A DNA stretch of 39,634 nucleotides from Deltaproteobacteria bacterium (GCA_030018495.1 JASEFS010000033.1:1-39634), one strand, 5' to 3'. Positions 8,329-21,436 are shown, counted from the stretch's first letter. The notes: generated by a model from the letters alone, not told the origin. Made by a program: numbers and translations.

Positions 8329-10811
8329 AACGATACCTGTGCGTTCACGGTCACTTCTATCAGCCCCCTCGGGAAAACCCGTGGCTTGAAGCCATAGAAA
8401 TGCAGGATTCAGCTTATCCTTATCATGATTGGAACGAAAGGATTTCGGCTGAGTGCTATAATGCCAATGCCGCTTCCCGCATTCTGGACTACCAGGGCCG
8501 GATAGCGAGCATTCCCAACAATTACGCCAATATCAGCTTTAATTTCGGCCCTACCCTCCTGGCTTGGCTGAAAGATAAAGACCCGGAGACGTATCACAGG
8601 ATATTGGCGGCCGATAAGGAGTCAAAAAGAAGGTTTTCAGGCCACGGCTCAGCCCTGGCTTTGGCGTATAATCACATGATTCTGCCCCTGGCCAACGGGC
8701 GGGACAAATACACCCAGGTGCTGTGGGGGATTCGGGATTTTCAGCATCGCTTCAAGCGCAAGCCGGAGGGCATGTGGCTGCCGGAAACCGCGGTGGACCT
8801 GGAGACTCTGGATATTCTGGCGGCTCTGGGCATCAAGTTTACCATTCTGGCCCCCAACCAGGCCAAAAGGGTGCGGCCCAAGGGGCGGCGCCTCTGGATG
8901 GATGTGAGCGGCAGCCGCATCGATCCTACCATGGCCTACATCCAGCGGCTCCCCTCGGGGAGAAAAATCAATCTCTTTTTCTACGACGGCCCTATTTCCA
9001 GGGCCGTTGCTTTTGAAGGACTGCTCGCGGATGGCGTGAAATTTGCCGAAAGGCTCTTAAGCGGCTATGACTCCAACCGGCCCCATGCTCAGCTTGTGCA
9101 CATCGCCACGGACGGAGAAAGCTATGGCCACCATCATGCCAAGGGCGACATGGCTCTGGCCTATGCCCTCCGGTATATCGAAGAAAACGACCTGGCTCAA
9201 CTGACCAACTACGCCGAGTACCTCAAGAAGCATCCGCCCACTCACTACGTGGAAATTTTCGAGAATTCCTCCTGGAGCTGCGTCCATGGAGTGGACCGCT
9301 GGTGGCGCGATTGCGGCTGCAATTCCGGCGGCTACCCCCAATGGAACCAGGCCTGGCGCACCCCGTTGCGGGATGCCCTGGATTGGCTCCGGGACAATCT
9401 GGCCATCAAATACGAGCAAGTCGCCGGTCGTCTGCTCAATGACCCCTGGGCCGCCAGGAACGACTACATCAATGTCATCCTGGACCGCTCTCCTGAAAAC
9501 ATCGCCGGGTTTTTGAGAAAGCACGCCATCCGCAATCCAGCTCCAGACAATGTCACCACCATCCTCAAACTTATGGAGTTGCAGCGCCATCTCATGCTCA
9601 TGTACACAAGCTGCGGCTGGTTTTTTGACGAACTGAGCGGTATTGAAACGGTGCAGGTGCTGCAATACGCCGGCCGGGCCGTGCAGTTGGCCCAGGAGGT
9701 TCTCGGGGATGAGACTGTGGAGCCGGAGTTTCTGCACCGGCTGGAGGGTGCCAAAAGCAACATCCCCGAGCATAAAGACGGCCGCCGCCTTTACGAAAAG
9801 ACGGTAAAGGGCACCATGGTGGACCTCCTCAAGGTGGGAGCCCATTACGCGGTCAGTTCCCTGTTTGAAGAATACCCTGTCAAGACCAGAATTTTTGCTT
9901 ACTCGGTGGAGCAGGAGGCTTACCAGGTTCACGAGTCCGGCAGGCTGCGCCTGGCCCTGGGGCGGGCCCGGTTCACTTCTGAAATCACCCGGGAATCGGC
10001 CGCCTTGAGCTTCGGCGTGCTCCATTTCGGCGACCATAATCTCAACTGCGGCGTGCGGGAATTCCGGGGGGCGGAAGCTTACGACGCCATGGTGCGGGAA
10101 GCCACCGACATTTTCAAGCGGGCGGATATCCCTGAAACCATCCGCTGTCTGGACCGCCACTTCGGCGCGTCCATTTATTCGCTGAAGTCCCTCTTTTATG
10201 ACGAGCGCCGCAAAGTCCTGGACATGGTCATGGAGTCAACGCTCCTGGAAGCCGAGGCCATGTATCGCCAGATTTACAATCAGCAAGCCCCGCTGATGCG
10301 GTTTTTGAAAAGCATGGACGGCATGCCTCTGCCCAGCGCCTTTCTCAATGCCGCGGATTTCCTTCTGAACTTTCACCTGCGCAAGGCCTTTGAAGAGGAA
10401 CGCTTTGACGCCGCTCCCGCCTTGCTTGAGGATGCCGGACTCTGGGAGATCAAACTGGACGCGGCCGGATTGGGGTTCGCCCTGAAGCAGACCATGGCAC
10501 GGCTGGCCTTAAACCTGAGATACCAGCCCGATAATATCGAGACTCTGGAAACCCTGACCCGGGCCGCGGGGTTAGCCGCAGACCTGCCCTTTGACGTGGA
10601 TATCCGCCAGGTGCAGAATATTTATTTCACCATGCTGCAGACCGTCTATCCCGAGTGGCGCCGGCTGGCCGATCAGGGAGAGAAGACGGCGCGGCATTGG
10701 GTTGATCTTTTCCAGTCCCTGGGGGAGAAGCTGGCAGTGTGCGTGGAGTATTGCATTTCTGAGTCAGCAACCTCTGAAGGGGTGCTACGGTTGGTCTCCC
10801 ATGAAAACTGA
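8325..10811 (+). CDS. Glycoside hydrolase family 57 protein with DUF3536
   Basis: The protein has 828 residues. The GH57 motifs are clear: HGHFYQPPRENPW at the N-terminus, WLPE with the nucleophile E154, and HIATDGESYGHHH with the acid D263. A long C-terminal helical region matches DUF3536. GH57 enzymes act on alpha-1,4 or alpha-1,6 glucans (amylase, 4-alpha-glucanotransferase, branching enzyme); the exact activity of the DUF3536 type is not known to me. The gene starts inside the treZ stop codon (GGAG upstream) and overlaps treY by 11 bases, so the three are made together. It probably prepares or trims the maltodextrin that TreY uses, the place usually filled by the debranching enzyme TreX. 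Confidence 0.9.
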   Translation: MKRYLCVHGHFYQPPRENPWLEAIEMQDSAYPYHDWNERISAECYNANAASRILDYQGRIASIPNNYANISFNFGPTLLAWLKDKDPETYHRILAADKESKRRFSGHGSALALAYNHMILPLANGRDKYTQVLWGIRDFQHRFKRKPEGMWLPETAVDLETLDILAALGIKFTILAPNQAKRVRPKGRRLWMDVSGSRIDPTMAYIQRLPSGRKINLFFYDGPISRAVAFEGLLADGVKFAERLLSGYDSNRPHAQLVHIATDGESYGHHHAKGDMALAYALRYIEENDLAQLTNYAEYLKKHPPTHYVEIFENSSWSCVHGVDRWWRDCGCNSGGYPQWNQAWRTPLRDALDWLRDNLAIKYEQVAGRLLNDPWAARNDYINVILDRSPENIAGFLRKHAIRNPAPDNVTTILKLMELQRHLMLMYTSCGWFFDELSGIETVQVLQYAGRAVQLAQEVLGDETVEPEFLHRLEGAKSNIPEHKDGRRLYEKTVKGTMVDLLKVGAHYAVSSLFEEYPVKTRIFAYSVEQEAYQVHESGRLRLALGRARFTSEITRESAALSFGVLHFGDHNLNCGVREFRGAEAYDAMVREATDIFKRADIPETIRCLDRHFGASIYSLKSLFYDERRKVLDMVMESTLLEAEAMYRQIYNQQAPLMRFLKSMDGMPLPSAFLNAADFLLNFHLRKAFEEERFDAAPALLEDAGLWEIKLDAAGLGFALKQTMARLALNLRYQPDNIETLETLTRAAGLAADLPFDVDIRQVQNIYFTMLQTVYPEWRRLADQGEKTARHWVDLFQSLGEKLAVCVEYCISESATSEGVLRLVSHEN

Positions 10812-13677
10812 CCGAATTCCCGCGGCCACTTACCGGTTTCAGTTTCATCATGGCTTCAGCTTCTCCCAAGCCTGGTCCCTGGCGATATACCTGCATGAAC
10901 TGGGCATTTCCGACATTTACGCCTCTCCCCTGTTCAAGGCCCGGAAGGGCAGCCTCCACGGGTATTCCGTCACCAATCCCCTGGAACTGAACCCTGAGGT
11001 CGGCTCCAAAAAAACTTTCGACAACCTGGTGCGCAAGCTCAAATCCCGCCAAATGGGGCTGGTCCTGGACATGGTTCCCAATCACATGGCCATCAGCGCG
11101 GAAAACCCCTGGTGGATGGATGTGCTGGAAGACGGCCCCGGCTCTCCTTATGCGGTGTTTTTCGATATCGACTGGCACCCGCCCCAGCGCATGCTGCAGG
11201 GCAAGGTGCTGATCCCGGTCCTGGGCAAGCCCTACGGCGAGGCCCTGGAAAATCAGGAGCTGGTGGTAAAACTGCACAAGGACGGCTTCGCGGTGCACTA
11301 TTGGGATCACAAATTTCCCCTGGACCCCAAATCCTACACCATGATCCTGAAGCATCGCCTGGATGAGCTGGAGCAAAACCTCGGCTCCGGCAATCCGGCG
11401 TTTCTGGGGCTGGCGGGCATCATCACCCTGACCGAACACCTGCCCCCCCGGACCGGCGTCAGTCTCAAGCGGCTGCGGGAGCGGCAAAAAACCAAGGAAA
11501 TCATCAAAGAACGCCTGTGGCTGCTGTACCAGGGCTCGCCGGAGATCAAGGAGTTCCTGGACCGCAATATCGCCATTTTTAAAGGCAAAAAGGGTGATCC
11601 GGCCAGCTTTGAGCTTTTGGACAACCTGCTCACGGAGCAGGCCTACCGGTTGGCTCACTGGCAGGTATCACTGGAAGTCATCAATTACCGGCGCTTTTTC
11701 AGCATCAACGACCTGATCAGCATCCGCATCGAGGACCCGGCGGTGTTTGAAGCCACCCACAGCCTGCTCGTCAAGCTGGCCGCGGACGACAAGATCTCCG
11801 GGACCAGAATAGATCATATTGACGGTCTCTACGATCCCCAGGGCTACCTGGAGCTTCTCCAAAGTCGCCTGACTCCCAAAAACAAGAAAAATTCCGTTGA
11901 GGGAGGCGCCTATGTCGTGGTGGAAAAAATCCTGGAGGCGGGGGAGAAGCTTCCCGAAGACTGGCCGGTGGCCGGCACCACGGGCTATGACTTCCTGGAC
12001 ATGGCCGGCGGCCTTTTTGTTGATCCTCAAGGCTTCGAGCGGCTGAAACAAATCTATGAAGATTTCACCGGCAAGGTCACGGATTACCATGCTTTGGTAT
12101 ATGACAAGAAGAAGTTCATTATGATCTCGCTCTTCGGAGGCGAAATCGAATCTTTGGGACATCAGCTCGGCCTGTTGGCTGAGGAGGACCGCTACGCCAA
12201 AGATGTTCATCAAAGCTCCCTCACGAAATGCCTGTTTGAGTTGACCGCGTGTCTGCCGGTTTACCGGACCTATATCAGAAACTATGAAGTCTCAGACAGG
12301 GATCGGGCTTACCTTGAGCAGGCCCTCCAGGAAGCACGGCAGCGGAACCCGGGGCTCGATCCCGAAGCTTTCAACTTCCTGAACCGGGTTTTGACCCTGC
12401 AGTTTCCCTTTAACTTTACGGAAGAGAAGAAACAAGGCTGGCTGCGCTTTGTCATGCGCTGGCAGCAATTTACCGGCCCCATTATGGCCAAGGGACAGGA
12501 AGACACCGCGCTTTACATCTATAATCCGCTGGTTTCGCTGAACGAAGTGGGCACCAGCTTAAAGCCGGTATCAGTGGCTCAATTCCACAGCTTTAACCAG
12601 GAACGGCTGGAAAAATGGCCTCATACCCTGAACGCCACCTCCACCCATGACACCAAGCGCAGTGAAGATGTGCGCCTGAGAATTCACGCGCTGTCGGAAA
12701 TGCCGGAGGAATGGGAGGCTTGCCTTAACCGCTGGCGCCGCCAAAATCAGCGGCACAAAACCGAGCTTAACGGCCAGGAGGCGCCGGATGCCAATGACGA
12801 GGTTTTGCTCTACCAAACATTGCTCGGCATGTGGCCCTTGTGGAAAGAAGAAATGGCCGAGGTCGAATCCCGCCTGGAAGCTTATCTGATCAAAGCGGTG
12901 CGGGAAGCCAAGGTCAAAAGCAACTGGATCGCTCCCAACCAGGATTATGAAAACGCGCTGACCGATTTTGCCGCAAAAATCGTGCAGCCGGGCAAAGACA
13001 ACAAATTCCTCCCTGACTTCCTGGCGTTCCAGAGCCGCCTGGCCTATATAGGAGCCCTGAATTCGCTTTCCCAGGTGCTCTTGAAAATCACCTCTCCCGG
13101 CGTACCGGATTTTTACCAGGGCACCGAACTGTGGGATCTGAGTTTGGTAGATCCGGACAACCGGCGGCCCGTGGATTTTCAGAAGAGGCGTAGTTTTCTG
13201 GATGAACTGATCCGCGCCGACGAGCACAATGGCCCTGATTTTTTAAAAGATTTGCTCTCTAACTGGCAGGACGGCCGCATCAAACTTTACCTCACCGTCA
13301 AGGCGCTCAATTTTCGCAGGAACCATCTGGACTTATTTCAAAAAGGAAATTATATCCCGGTTGACGCCGCCGGCCCGCAAAAGGGCAAGGTGGTGGCTTT
13401 CGCCCGGCGCCTTGAGGATGCCTGGATTCTGGCAGCCGCCCCCCGATTGGTGTCTGATCTGGTTAAACGCAACAAAGCTCCTCTCGGACCGAAGGTTTGG
13501 GGGGAGACCGCCCTCTCTTTGCCCCAGCAAGCCCCTGATGCCTGGCACAATGTGCTAACGGGTGAAGTGGTGGAAGTTTCCCGGAAAGGGGGGGCCGGCG
13601 CCCTGGCTCTGGGCGATGTGTTTGCTTCCTTCCCGACGGCCCTGCTCTTCAGCGTGCCTGCATCGAAAGCTGACTAA
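10801..13677 (+). CDS. treY: Malto-oligosyltrehalose synthase
   Basis: Converts the reducing-end alpha-1,4 bond of a maltodextrin into an alpha,alpha-1,1 bond, giving the TreZ substrate. The protein has 958 residues, within the family range of about 750-1000. GH13 residues are visible: MVPNHM in the first conserved block, GTRIDHIDGL with nucleophile D338, VVEKI with E375, and STHDTKR with D617. The opening RIPAATYRFQFHHGFSF is characteristic of TreY. The ATG at 10801 lies within the end of the GH57 gene; the reading frame is open further upstream, but that part is out-of-frame GH57 sequence. It is the last gene of the operon. I see no hairpin terminator in the 90 bases before the convergent carB. 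Confidence 0.95.
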   Translation: MKTDRIPAATYRFQFHHGFSFSQAWSLAIYLHELGISDIYASPLFKARKGSLHGYSVTNPLELNPEVGSKKTFDNLVRKLKSRQMGLVLDMVPNHMAISAENPWWMDVLEDGPGSPYAVFFDIDWHPPQRMLQGKVLIPVLGKPYGEALENQELVVKLHKDGFAVHYWDHKFPLDPKSYTMILKHRLDELEQNLGSGNPAFLGLAGIITLTEHLPPRTGVSLKRLRERQKTKEIIKERLWLLYQGSPEIKEFLDRNIAIFKGKKGDPASFELLDNLLTEQAYRLAHWQVSLEVINYRRFFSINDLISIRIEDPAVFEATHSLLVKLAADDKISGTRIDHIDGLYDPQGYLELLQSRLTPKNKKNSVEGGAYVVVEKILEAGEKLPEDWPVAGTTGYDFLDMAGGLFVDPQGFERLKQIYEDFTGKVTDYHALVYDKKKFIMISLFGGEIESLGHQLGLLAEEDRYAKDVHQSSLTKCLFELTACLPVYRTYIRNYEVSDRDRAYLEQALQEARQRNPGLDPEAFNFLNRVLTLQFPFNFTEEKKQGWLRFVMRWQQFTGPIMAKGQEDTALYIYNPLVSLNEVGTSLKPVSVAQFHSFNQERLEKWPHTLNATSTHDTKRSEDVRLRIHALSEMPEEWEACLNRWRRQNQRHKTELNGQEAPDANDEVLLYQTLLGMWPLWKEEMAEVESRLEAYLIKAVREAKVKSNWIAPNQDYENALTDFAAKIVQPGKDNKFLPDFLAFQSRLAYIGALNSLSQVLLKITSPGVPDFYQGTELWDLSLVDPDNRRPVDFQKRRSFLDELIRADEHNGPDFLKDLLSNWQDGRIKLYLTVKALNFRRNHLDLFQKGNYIPVDAAGPQKGKVVAFARRLEDAWILAAAPRLVSDLVKRNKAPLGPKVWGETALSLPQQAPDAWHNVLTGEVVEVSRKGGAGALALGDVFASFPTALLFSVPASKAD

Positions 13678-13767
13678 GGCCTCTGGAGGGCGGCGAACCG
13701 ACCTGCCCGAGGCATCAGGACATTAAGCCGGGCTCTCCTCTTCTTTCCTCTCGGAATGCCTATGCAG

Positions 13768-16968
<3,201 letters not shown>

Positions 16969-17029
16969 GAAATGTCCTCCTGGAAATTTGGGAAGAAAAA
17001 AACGGGCGGTGTGGCGAAGCCTGGGGAGG

Positions 17030-17058
17030 AATATAGGCGAGGGTGACGGAGGTGTCAA
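17030..17058 (-). promoter_or_regulatory. Sigma-70-type promoter of carB
   Basis: On the minus strand: a perfect TTGACA (17053-17058), a 17-base spacer, and TATATT (17030-17035). The expected transcript begins about 55 bases before the carB ATG. Confidence 0.8.
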
Positions 17059-17164
17059 GGGCTCATTTAAGTATGACTGAATCGGCGATTGAAACTTTAA
17101 GCTGCTAAACGAGGCATCAAGACAGGTCCAAAAATAACCAGCGGCGTTTTGCCGGCAGGGGGAA

Positions 17165-17587
17165 TTAAAGCACGGCTAACTGTTTTTCCTTCACCATCTC
17201 AAACCGCTCCGCCATTTGCCGTGATTCGCTTTCTTTGAGCACCTCTGCACCTTGCGGGAAAATTTCCTTTTCCTCTTCCTCGAAGTGATGTTCGGTGTAT
17301 TCTTCCAGGACCTCAAGTTTTATGGCCCAGCGCTCATGTTCCCGGGGAAAGTTCTCCAACTCGACCAGCATGATTTCGATAATATGATGCTCCTCCACCG
17401 CTTCGATGGCATCCTTTCTGGTCTTTTCCCTGGTCTGCAGAACATCATAGAGGATTTTCTCTTCATTCCTATGGTGCACCCGCAGATGATTTTTCAACTC
17501 TTCGAAGAAATCGCGGTTTTCCGCCGCCTTGGCGAAAAGCTCCCGCATGGTTTCGTGATGCCTGGTCAATGCAGCAAAAATATCCAT
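17165..17587 (-). CDS. Hemerythrin HHE domain protein
   Basis: The protein has 140 residues. The four-helix HHE pattern is visible: RHHETM, HLRVHHRNEE, EEHHIIE and EYTEHHFEEEE, supplying His and Glu ligands for a di-iron site. In anaerobes such soluble hemerythrins are linked to oxygen or nitric-oxide sensing or scavenging and to iron handling. The ATG at 17587 has AAAGGAGAGG upstream; the 26 upstream in-frame residues look like leader translation. It follows the frhB-like gene on the same strand but is separated from it by 208 bases with a hairpin, so it is probably expressed apart. Confidence 0.88.
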   Translation of the reverse strand: MDIFAALTRHHETMRELFAKAAENRDFFEELKNHLRVHHRNEEKILYDVLQTREKTRKDAIEAVEEHHIIEIMLVELENFPREHERWAIKLEVLEEYTEHHFEEEEKEIFPQGAEVLKESESRQMAERFEMVKEKQLAVL

Positions 17588-17683
17588 CTTCCTCTCCTTT
17601 GGGAAACAGGTGATTAATGACAAAGATAAGTGAAAATTTCTTTTCAACAAGTGGCGGGAGGGCAAAGATCAGGCCTGCAAAAG

Positions 17684-17722
17684 CTTCCCTTTCTCTCCGT
17701 CAGAGCTTTATAAAAAGGGAAG
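17684..17722 (-). terminator. Possible terminator after the frhB-like gene
   Basis: The arms CTTCCCTTT and AAAGGGAAG (9 bases, perfect) enclose a 21-base loop downstream of the frhB-like stop. The T-run after it on the minus strand is short (CTTTTGC), so intrinsic termination is only possible. Confidence 0.4.
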
Positions 17723-17795
17723 GCGAACCGATTTCTCAGCCGCCTCCCCGTATTACCTCCCATCTTGTGCAATCGAGCTTTAAAAGCCCTCCCTT

Positions 17796-18902
17796 TTACA
17801 CCGCCCGCCTTGCCAGCTCCCGGTTGCGCTCCTCGGCCGCCTGCTTTTTCTTTTCGGACCATTCATGCACCTTGGCCATGAGAGCCTGAGACAGCGCCGG
17901 GCTTTCCCGATAGTTGGAGGCCTCTACCGTTGACCCCAGGGCCTGGGTTAAGATGGCCCGGCCCACCGTCGAGCGCACGATGACCGTGGTCCAGCCCTCG
18001 GGCGCGCCCAGGCCGCCGAAGGACAGGTCCGCATATTCCGCGGCATAGTCATCGCAAAACAGGCAGGCGCGGCGTTTCATAAAGGCCAATTCCTCCAGAG
18101 GAATGTGACGGATGGCTCCATCCCGCAAGTGGACCATCAAGTCTTCTTTCAGGTTCACTTTATAGACCTGGGGCCACTGGAAATTGCCCAGGGTTTCCAG
18201 GCGCCGGCGCTCATCTTCACCGAATTGGAAGTTCCCGGCGCAGAACAGGCCGAAATGGATTTTGATGGCGTCAGAGGGCACCACGCCCAGCACCTCCATG
18301 CGCCGCAGCGCGTTGATCTGGCAGGGCGTCCCGACGAACGCCACGCGCCTGACAGCCTTCTTGGCCACCTCCCGCAATTCCATGATGGAGGGGGAATAGG
18401 TCGAGTACATTTGGGAAAAATGAGCGATATTAGGCACGGTGTCGAAATGGAAGCCTGCGGCTTCCAGGATCTCTTCCCGGGACTTCGCCAGCCAGGGCAG
18501 CCGCAGGAAAGGTCCGCCTTTCTTGCTGACGATGGCCGCGTCAATGCGCCCCTGCTCAAACAGATGCAGGAGCAGGGCGGTCACCACCCCGCCGTCCGTG
18601 CCCCGGGCCTGGACTTCCGGGTCCATGGCCCTGGCCGTGGCGGTCCCCAGAACAGGGCCCATGGGGGGGCTCCAGGAGACAAGTTTTTTGGTTTCCTCGT
18701 CCAGTTCATTGATTACCGGGCAAATGGCATAACAGATGCCGCACTCGATGCATTTGTCCTTATCGAGGTAGCGCGGCCTGCCGTCCGCTCCCAGCCACAG
18801 GGCGCCGTAATTGATGGCAGTGCAGAAGGCCACGCAGCCGCCGCAATGATGGCAAAGGCCTTTTTCCTGCACTTCCGTTATCAGATCGGTGAAGGTTTTC
18901 AT
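17796..18902 (-). CDS. FrhB/FdhB-like iron-sulfur flavoprotein
   Basis: The protein has 368 residues and is related to the beta subunit of F420-reducing hydrogenase. Two N-terminal [4Fe-4S] sites are complete (C17, C20, C23, C27 and C51, C54, C57, C61). The FrhB core has GTPCQINALRR, then CLFCDDYAAEYADLSFGG. Family members carry FAD and pass electrons to F420 or, in bacteria, to ferredoxin or other carriers. Here it ends an operon with an HdrA-MvhD fusion and a NuoEF-like module. I infer it is the outlet or inlet flavin subunit of that complex. F420 use cannot be judged from this window. AAAGGAGGA precedes the ATG; the 70-base gap from hdrA is GC-rich. Confidence 0.88.
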   Translation of the reverse strand: MKTFTDLITEVQEKGLCHHCGGCVAFCTAINYGALWLGADGRPRYLDKDKCIECGICYAICPVINELDEETKKLVSWSPPMGPVLGTATARAMDPEVQARGTDGGVVTALLLHLFEQGRIDAAIVSKKGGPFLRLPWLAKSREEILEAAGFHFDTVPNIAHFSQMYSTYSPSIMELREVAKKAVRRVAFVGTPCQINALRRMEVLGVVPSDAIKIHFGLFCAGNFQFGEDERRRLETLGNFQWPQVYKVNLKEDLMVHLRDGAIRHIPLEELAFMKRRACLFCDDYAAEYADLSFGGLGAPEGWTTVIVRSTVGRAILTQALGSTVEASNYRESPALSQALMAKVHEWSEKKKQAAEERNRELARRAV

Positions 18903-18972
18903 GGCGTCCTCCTTTGGCGACCCGAGTCCCGGCCTGTGCCGGAACCCGGGTCCGGGACGAAGTAAATCAGCC

Positions 18973-21396
18973 TTATCCTTTACCCATGGCGTAAATGGGA
19001 TAACCCTTTTCCCAACCCTTGGTGATGATGCGGCCGTCTTTAGCCATATCCGTCAGGATGGGGGTGAGGTTTTTCACCGGTTCATCCAGGGTCCGGGCCA
19101 GTTCCGGCGGGCTGAGCGGCTGAGTGGTCAGAGCCTTGAAAATCCGGGAGACGGTGTACTCTTCCTTGAGCACGTCCAGCATGGTTTCGTCCGCGTCCAC
19201 CGCGTTGAACTGGGAGCCGGGGAACTCTTTCTCCGTCGGCCTCCGCAAGCTGGTCCCCAAGACCCAGCGCACCCGGGGCCGATGCATGGTAGCGTGAATG
19301 GCCCACAGCTTGGCCATGGTCCTGTCGTCCTTGGGGAGGGGCGGCAGGTTCTCCAGGGCGTCCAGATGGGACTCCACCATGCGCACGAAAGATTCCGGCT
19401 CGTTGACTTCCACATAGCCCACCGCGATCCGCCGCCGCTCCAGGCCCGCCAAGGCAAGGAGCTTCTTCATGGCGTTGATCCGATACCAGCAGTGGTCGAC
19501 GCCGTAGTGATAATGACAGGAGTGGGTGGGGGTGCAGCCGGCCAGCATGATGCCCTTGACGCCGTTCAAAAAGGCCATGGACAGGATGCTGGGGTCGATG
19601 GAGCCCAGGCAGTTCACCGGGATGAGGTAAATGCCGCTGGGGTACTTGAGCCCCTTGACCGCGGCCTGCTCTGCCGAGGACAGCCCGCCCCAGCCGCAGA
19701 CAAAGCCCAGAATTTCATGCTCCTGCATCTGGGCCGAAATGGCCTTGACCCGGGCCTCCAGTTGCTGAGCGGTGTTATTGAGAACCTTGATGGCCTCATA
19801 AGGGCAGGTGGCCGCACAGGTGCCGCCGCCGCTGCACAGGTGGTTGTCGGTCTCCCGCGGCACCGGACCGCTGCCCGGCTTGACATGCTCGATGCCGCCG
19901 CACGGGCAGATCTCGGTGCACAGGCCGCAGCCCTCGCAGAGCTCTTTGTCCACGTGCACCACCACCGGGCTGACGAGTCTCCCCTGGCGGGCCTTTTCCC
20001 GCAGACTCAAAACTCCCCGGGCCGCCTTTTTGCCTTGCTGCAACACCTCGTTCAGGTCGCAGATGCCCCCGGCCGAGCCGGTGAAAAAGAGGGACTCGTC
20101 GGGGAGTTGATCGGGCCAGAATTTAATGTGGCTCTTCTTCAGGCTGCCGCCGTTCTCCGGGTAAATAGGCAGCCAGCGCAGCAGTTCCTGAGCCTTGACG
20201 GCGGGGTCTTCCGGTACCCCCGGAACCACCAGAGTGTCCCACTCCACTTCATGCTCCAGGCGGTCAGCGGGACTCACAAAGCTCATGAAGCCGGACTGAA
20301 CCACCGGATGCACTTCCGGGATGTAGGATTGCAGACCGATGCCGTGCGCCCGGGCTTCCACCAGATCGGCGCCGGTGAGGGGGAGAGTGACGTTGGCCGG
20401 GTAGAGCACCGTAGGCTTCACCTGCGGATTTTCCCGGACCATCAGGAGGCTGTCCCGCCAAGCGGCCACCGCGGCGAACTCCTGGGCGGCCCGGCCGTGT
20501 TGGGGGCTGTTCACCCAAAAGACCACCTTGCCGGCTTGGATGTCACCTTCCACCAGCCGTTCCTCCAAGTCCTGGAGGGTGCACACTCTATCCATGCCCC
20601 CGATGGTGGTGACGTCCGCCGGGGAGAATTCCCGGTCCAGGGCCACGATGATGGCGGCCCCCTCCACTTCGGTCACGCTGCCGTCGGCCTGCTTGAGACC
20701 CACGTGGTAGTCGCCCACGCCGCCGATAATGTACTCCACAGGCTGATCCGGCACTACTTTGACCAGGGGATTGGTGAACACCTCGCGGAAAAGCTCGCCC
20801 AAATCACCGCAGAACAGCCGGCAGCCTGGAAAGGTATGGTGCAGCCCGTCCATCACCTTTTCGGGCGTGAGGGCTTTGGCGAACAGGATGCTTTCCATGC
20901 CCTTGCGCGCCAGTTCCCGGGCCGCGGCGAAGCCGGAGACGCCGCCTCCCACAATGAGAGCCGGCCCCTCAAAGCTTAGGGACACCGGTTCGTAGGGTTC
21001 CAGCAACTTAAGGCTGGCCAGGCCGCCGCTGATCAAGGCCGCGGCTTTGCGGGCCAGTTCTTGGGGGGCACCTTCATGCACGGTTGCTACATGGTCTTTC
21101 AGGTTGATCATCTCCACCTGGTGCCTTTCAATTCCTACAGAAGCCAGTGCCGTAGTGAATCTCTTCTTCATGACCCGGGAAGAGCAGCCGCCGATCAGAA
21201 TTCGGTCCAGACCCTTGGCCTGGATTTCCTTTTTCATGGCCTCCAAACCGGGAGCCAGGCACGGGTGCGGATAGATTTCCAGGTGCCCCCAGGGTGAGTA
21301 CCTGAGAAACTCGCAGACTTTTGGCAAATCTATGCGGCTGCTGATTTTACCCCCGCACTCACAGAGGAAAATCCCGATATTGTCTTCCTTATTCAT
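18973..21396 (-). CDS. HdrA-type flavoprotein fused to an MvhD domain
   Basis: The protein has 807 residues. Domains in order: an N-terminal HdrA part with CECGG (C12, C14); a FAD-binding fold with GGGVSGFAAARELA near 150; a ferredoxin pair at 487-531; an MvhD/FlpD-like [2Fe-2S] domain at about 560-690 ending in GCTPTHSCHYHYG; and a short winged-helix-like tail. HdrA is the bifurcating flavin subunit of heterodisulfide-reductase complexes. The first ferredoxin motif is complete (C487, C490, C493, C497). In the second, C521-S-G-G524-G-T-C527-x3-C531, the second cysteine is Gly. The MvhD part reads FVCGWGG where FxCxxC is usual. The HdrA signature FP..C..C..P is also altered. There are no hdrB or hdrC genes nearby. 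AAAGGAG precedes the ATG. Confidence 0.88.
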   Translation of the reverse strand: MNKEDNIGIFLCECGGKISSRIDLPKVCEFLRYSPWGHLEIYPHPCLAPGLEAMKKEIQAKGLDRILIGGCSSRVMKKRFTTALASVGIERHQVEMINLKDHVATVHEGAPQELARKAAALISGGLASLKLLEPYEPVSLSFEGPALIVGGGVSGFAAARELARKGMESILFAKALTPEKVMDGLHHTFPGCRLFCGDLGELFREVFTNPLVKVVPDQPVEYIIGGVGDYHVGLKQADGSVTEVEGAAIIVALDREFSPADVTTIGGMDRVCTLQDLEERLVEGDIQAGKVVFWVNSPQHGRAAQEFAAVAAWRDSLLMVRENPQVKPTVLYPANVTLPLTGADLVEARAHGIGLQSYIPEVHPVVQSGFMSFVSPADRLEHEVEWDTLVVPGVPEDPAVKAQELLRWLPIYPENGGSLKKSHIKFWPDQLPDESLFFTGSAGGICDLNEVLQQGKKAARGVLSLREKARQGRLVSPVVVHVDKELCEGCGLCTEICPCGGIEHVKPGSGPVPRETDNHLCSGGGTCAATCPYEAIKVLNNTAQQLEARVKAISAQMQEHEILGFVCGWGGLSSAEQAAVKGLKYPSGIYLIPVNCLGSIDPSILSMAFLNGVKGIMLAGCTPTHSCHYHYGVDHCWYRINAMKKLLALAGLERRRIAVGYVEVNEPESFVRMVESHLDALENLPPLPKDDRTMAKLWAIHATMHRPRVRWVLGTSLRRPTEKEFPGSQFNAVDADETMLDVLKEEYTVSRIFKALTTQPLSPPELARTLDEPVKNLTPILTDMAKDGRIITKGWEKGYPIYAMGKG

Positions 21397-21436
21397 GGCC
21401 TACTCCTTTGCCCCTTTCGATCAAGGCCGTGAATCC

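Noticed and set aside
18889-20979. A 696-codon open frame on the plus strand opposite the hdrA-like gene
   Set aside because: It mirrors the GC-rich minus-strand gene, its translation is Gly/His/Gln-rich with no fold or motif, and the minus strand carries complete cofactor motifs.
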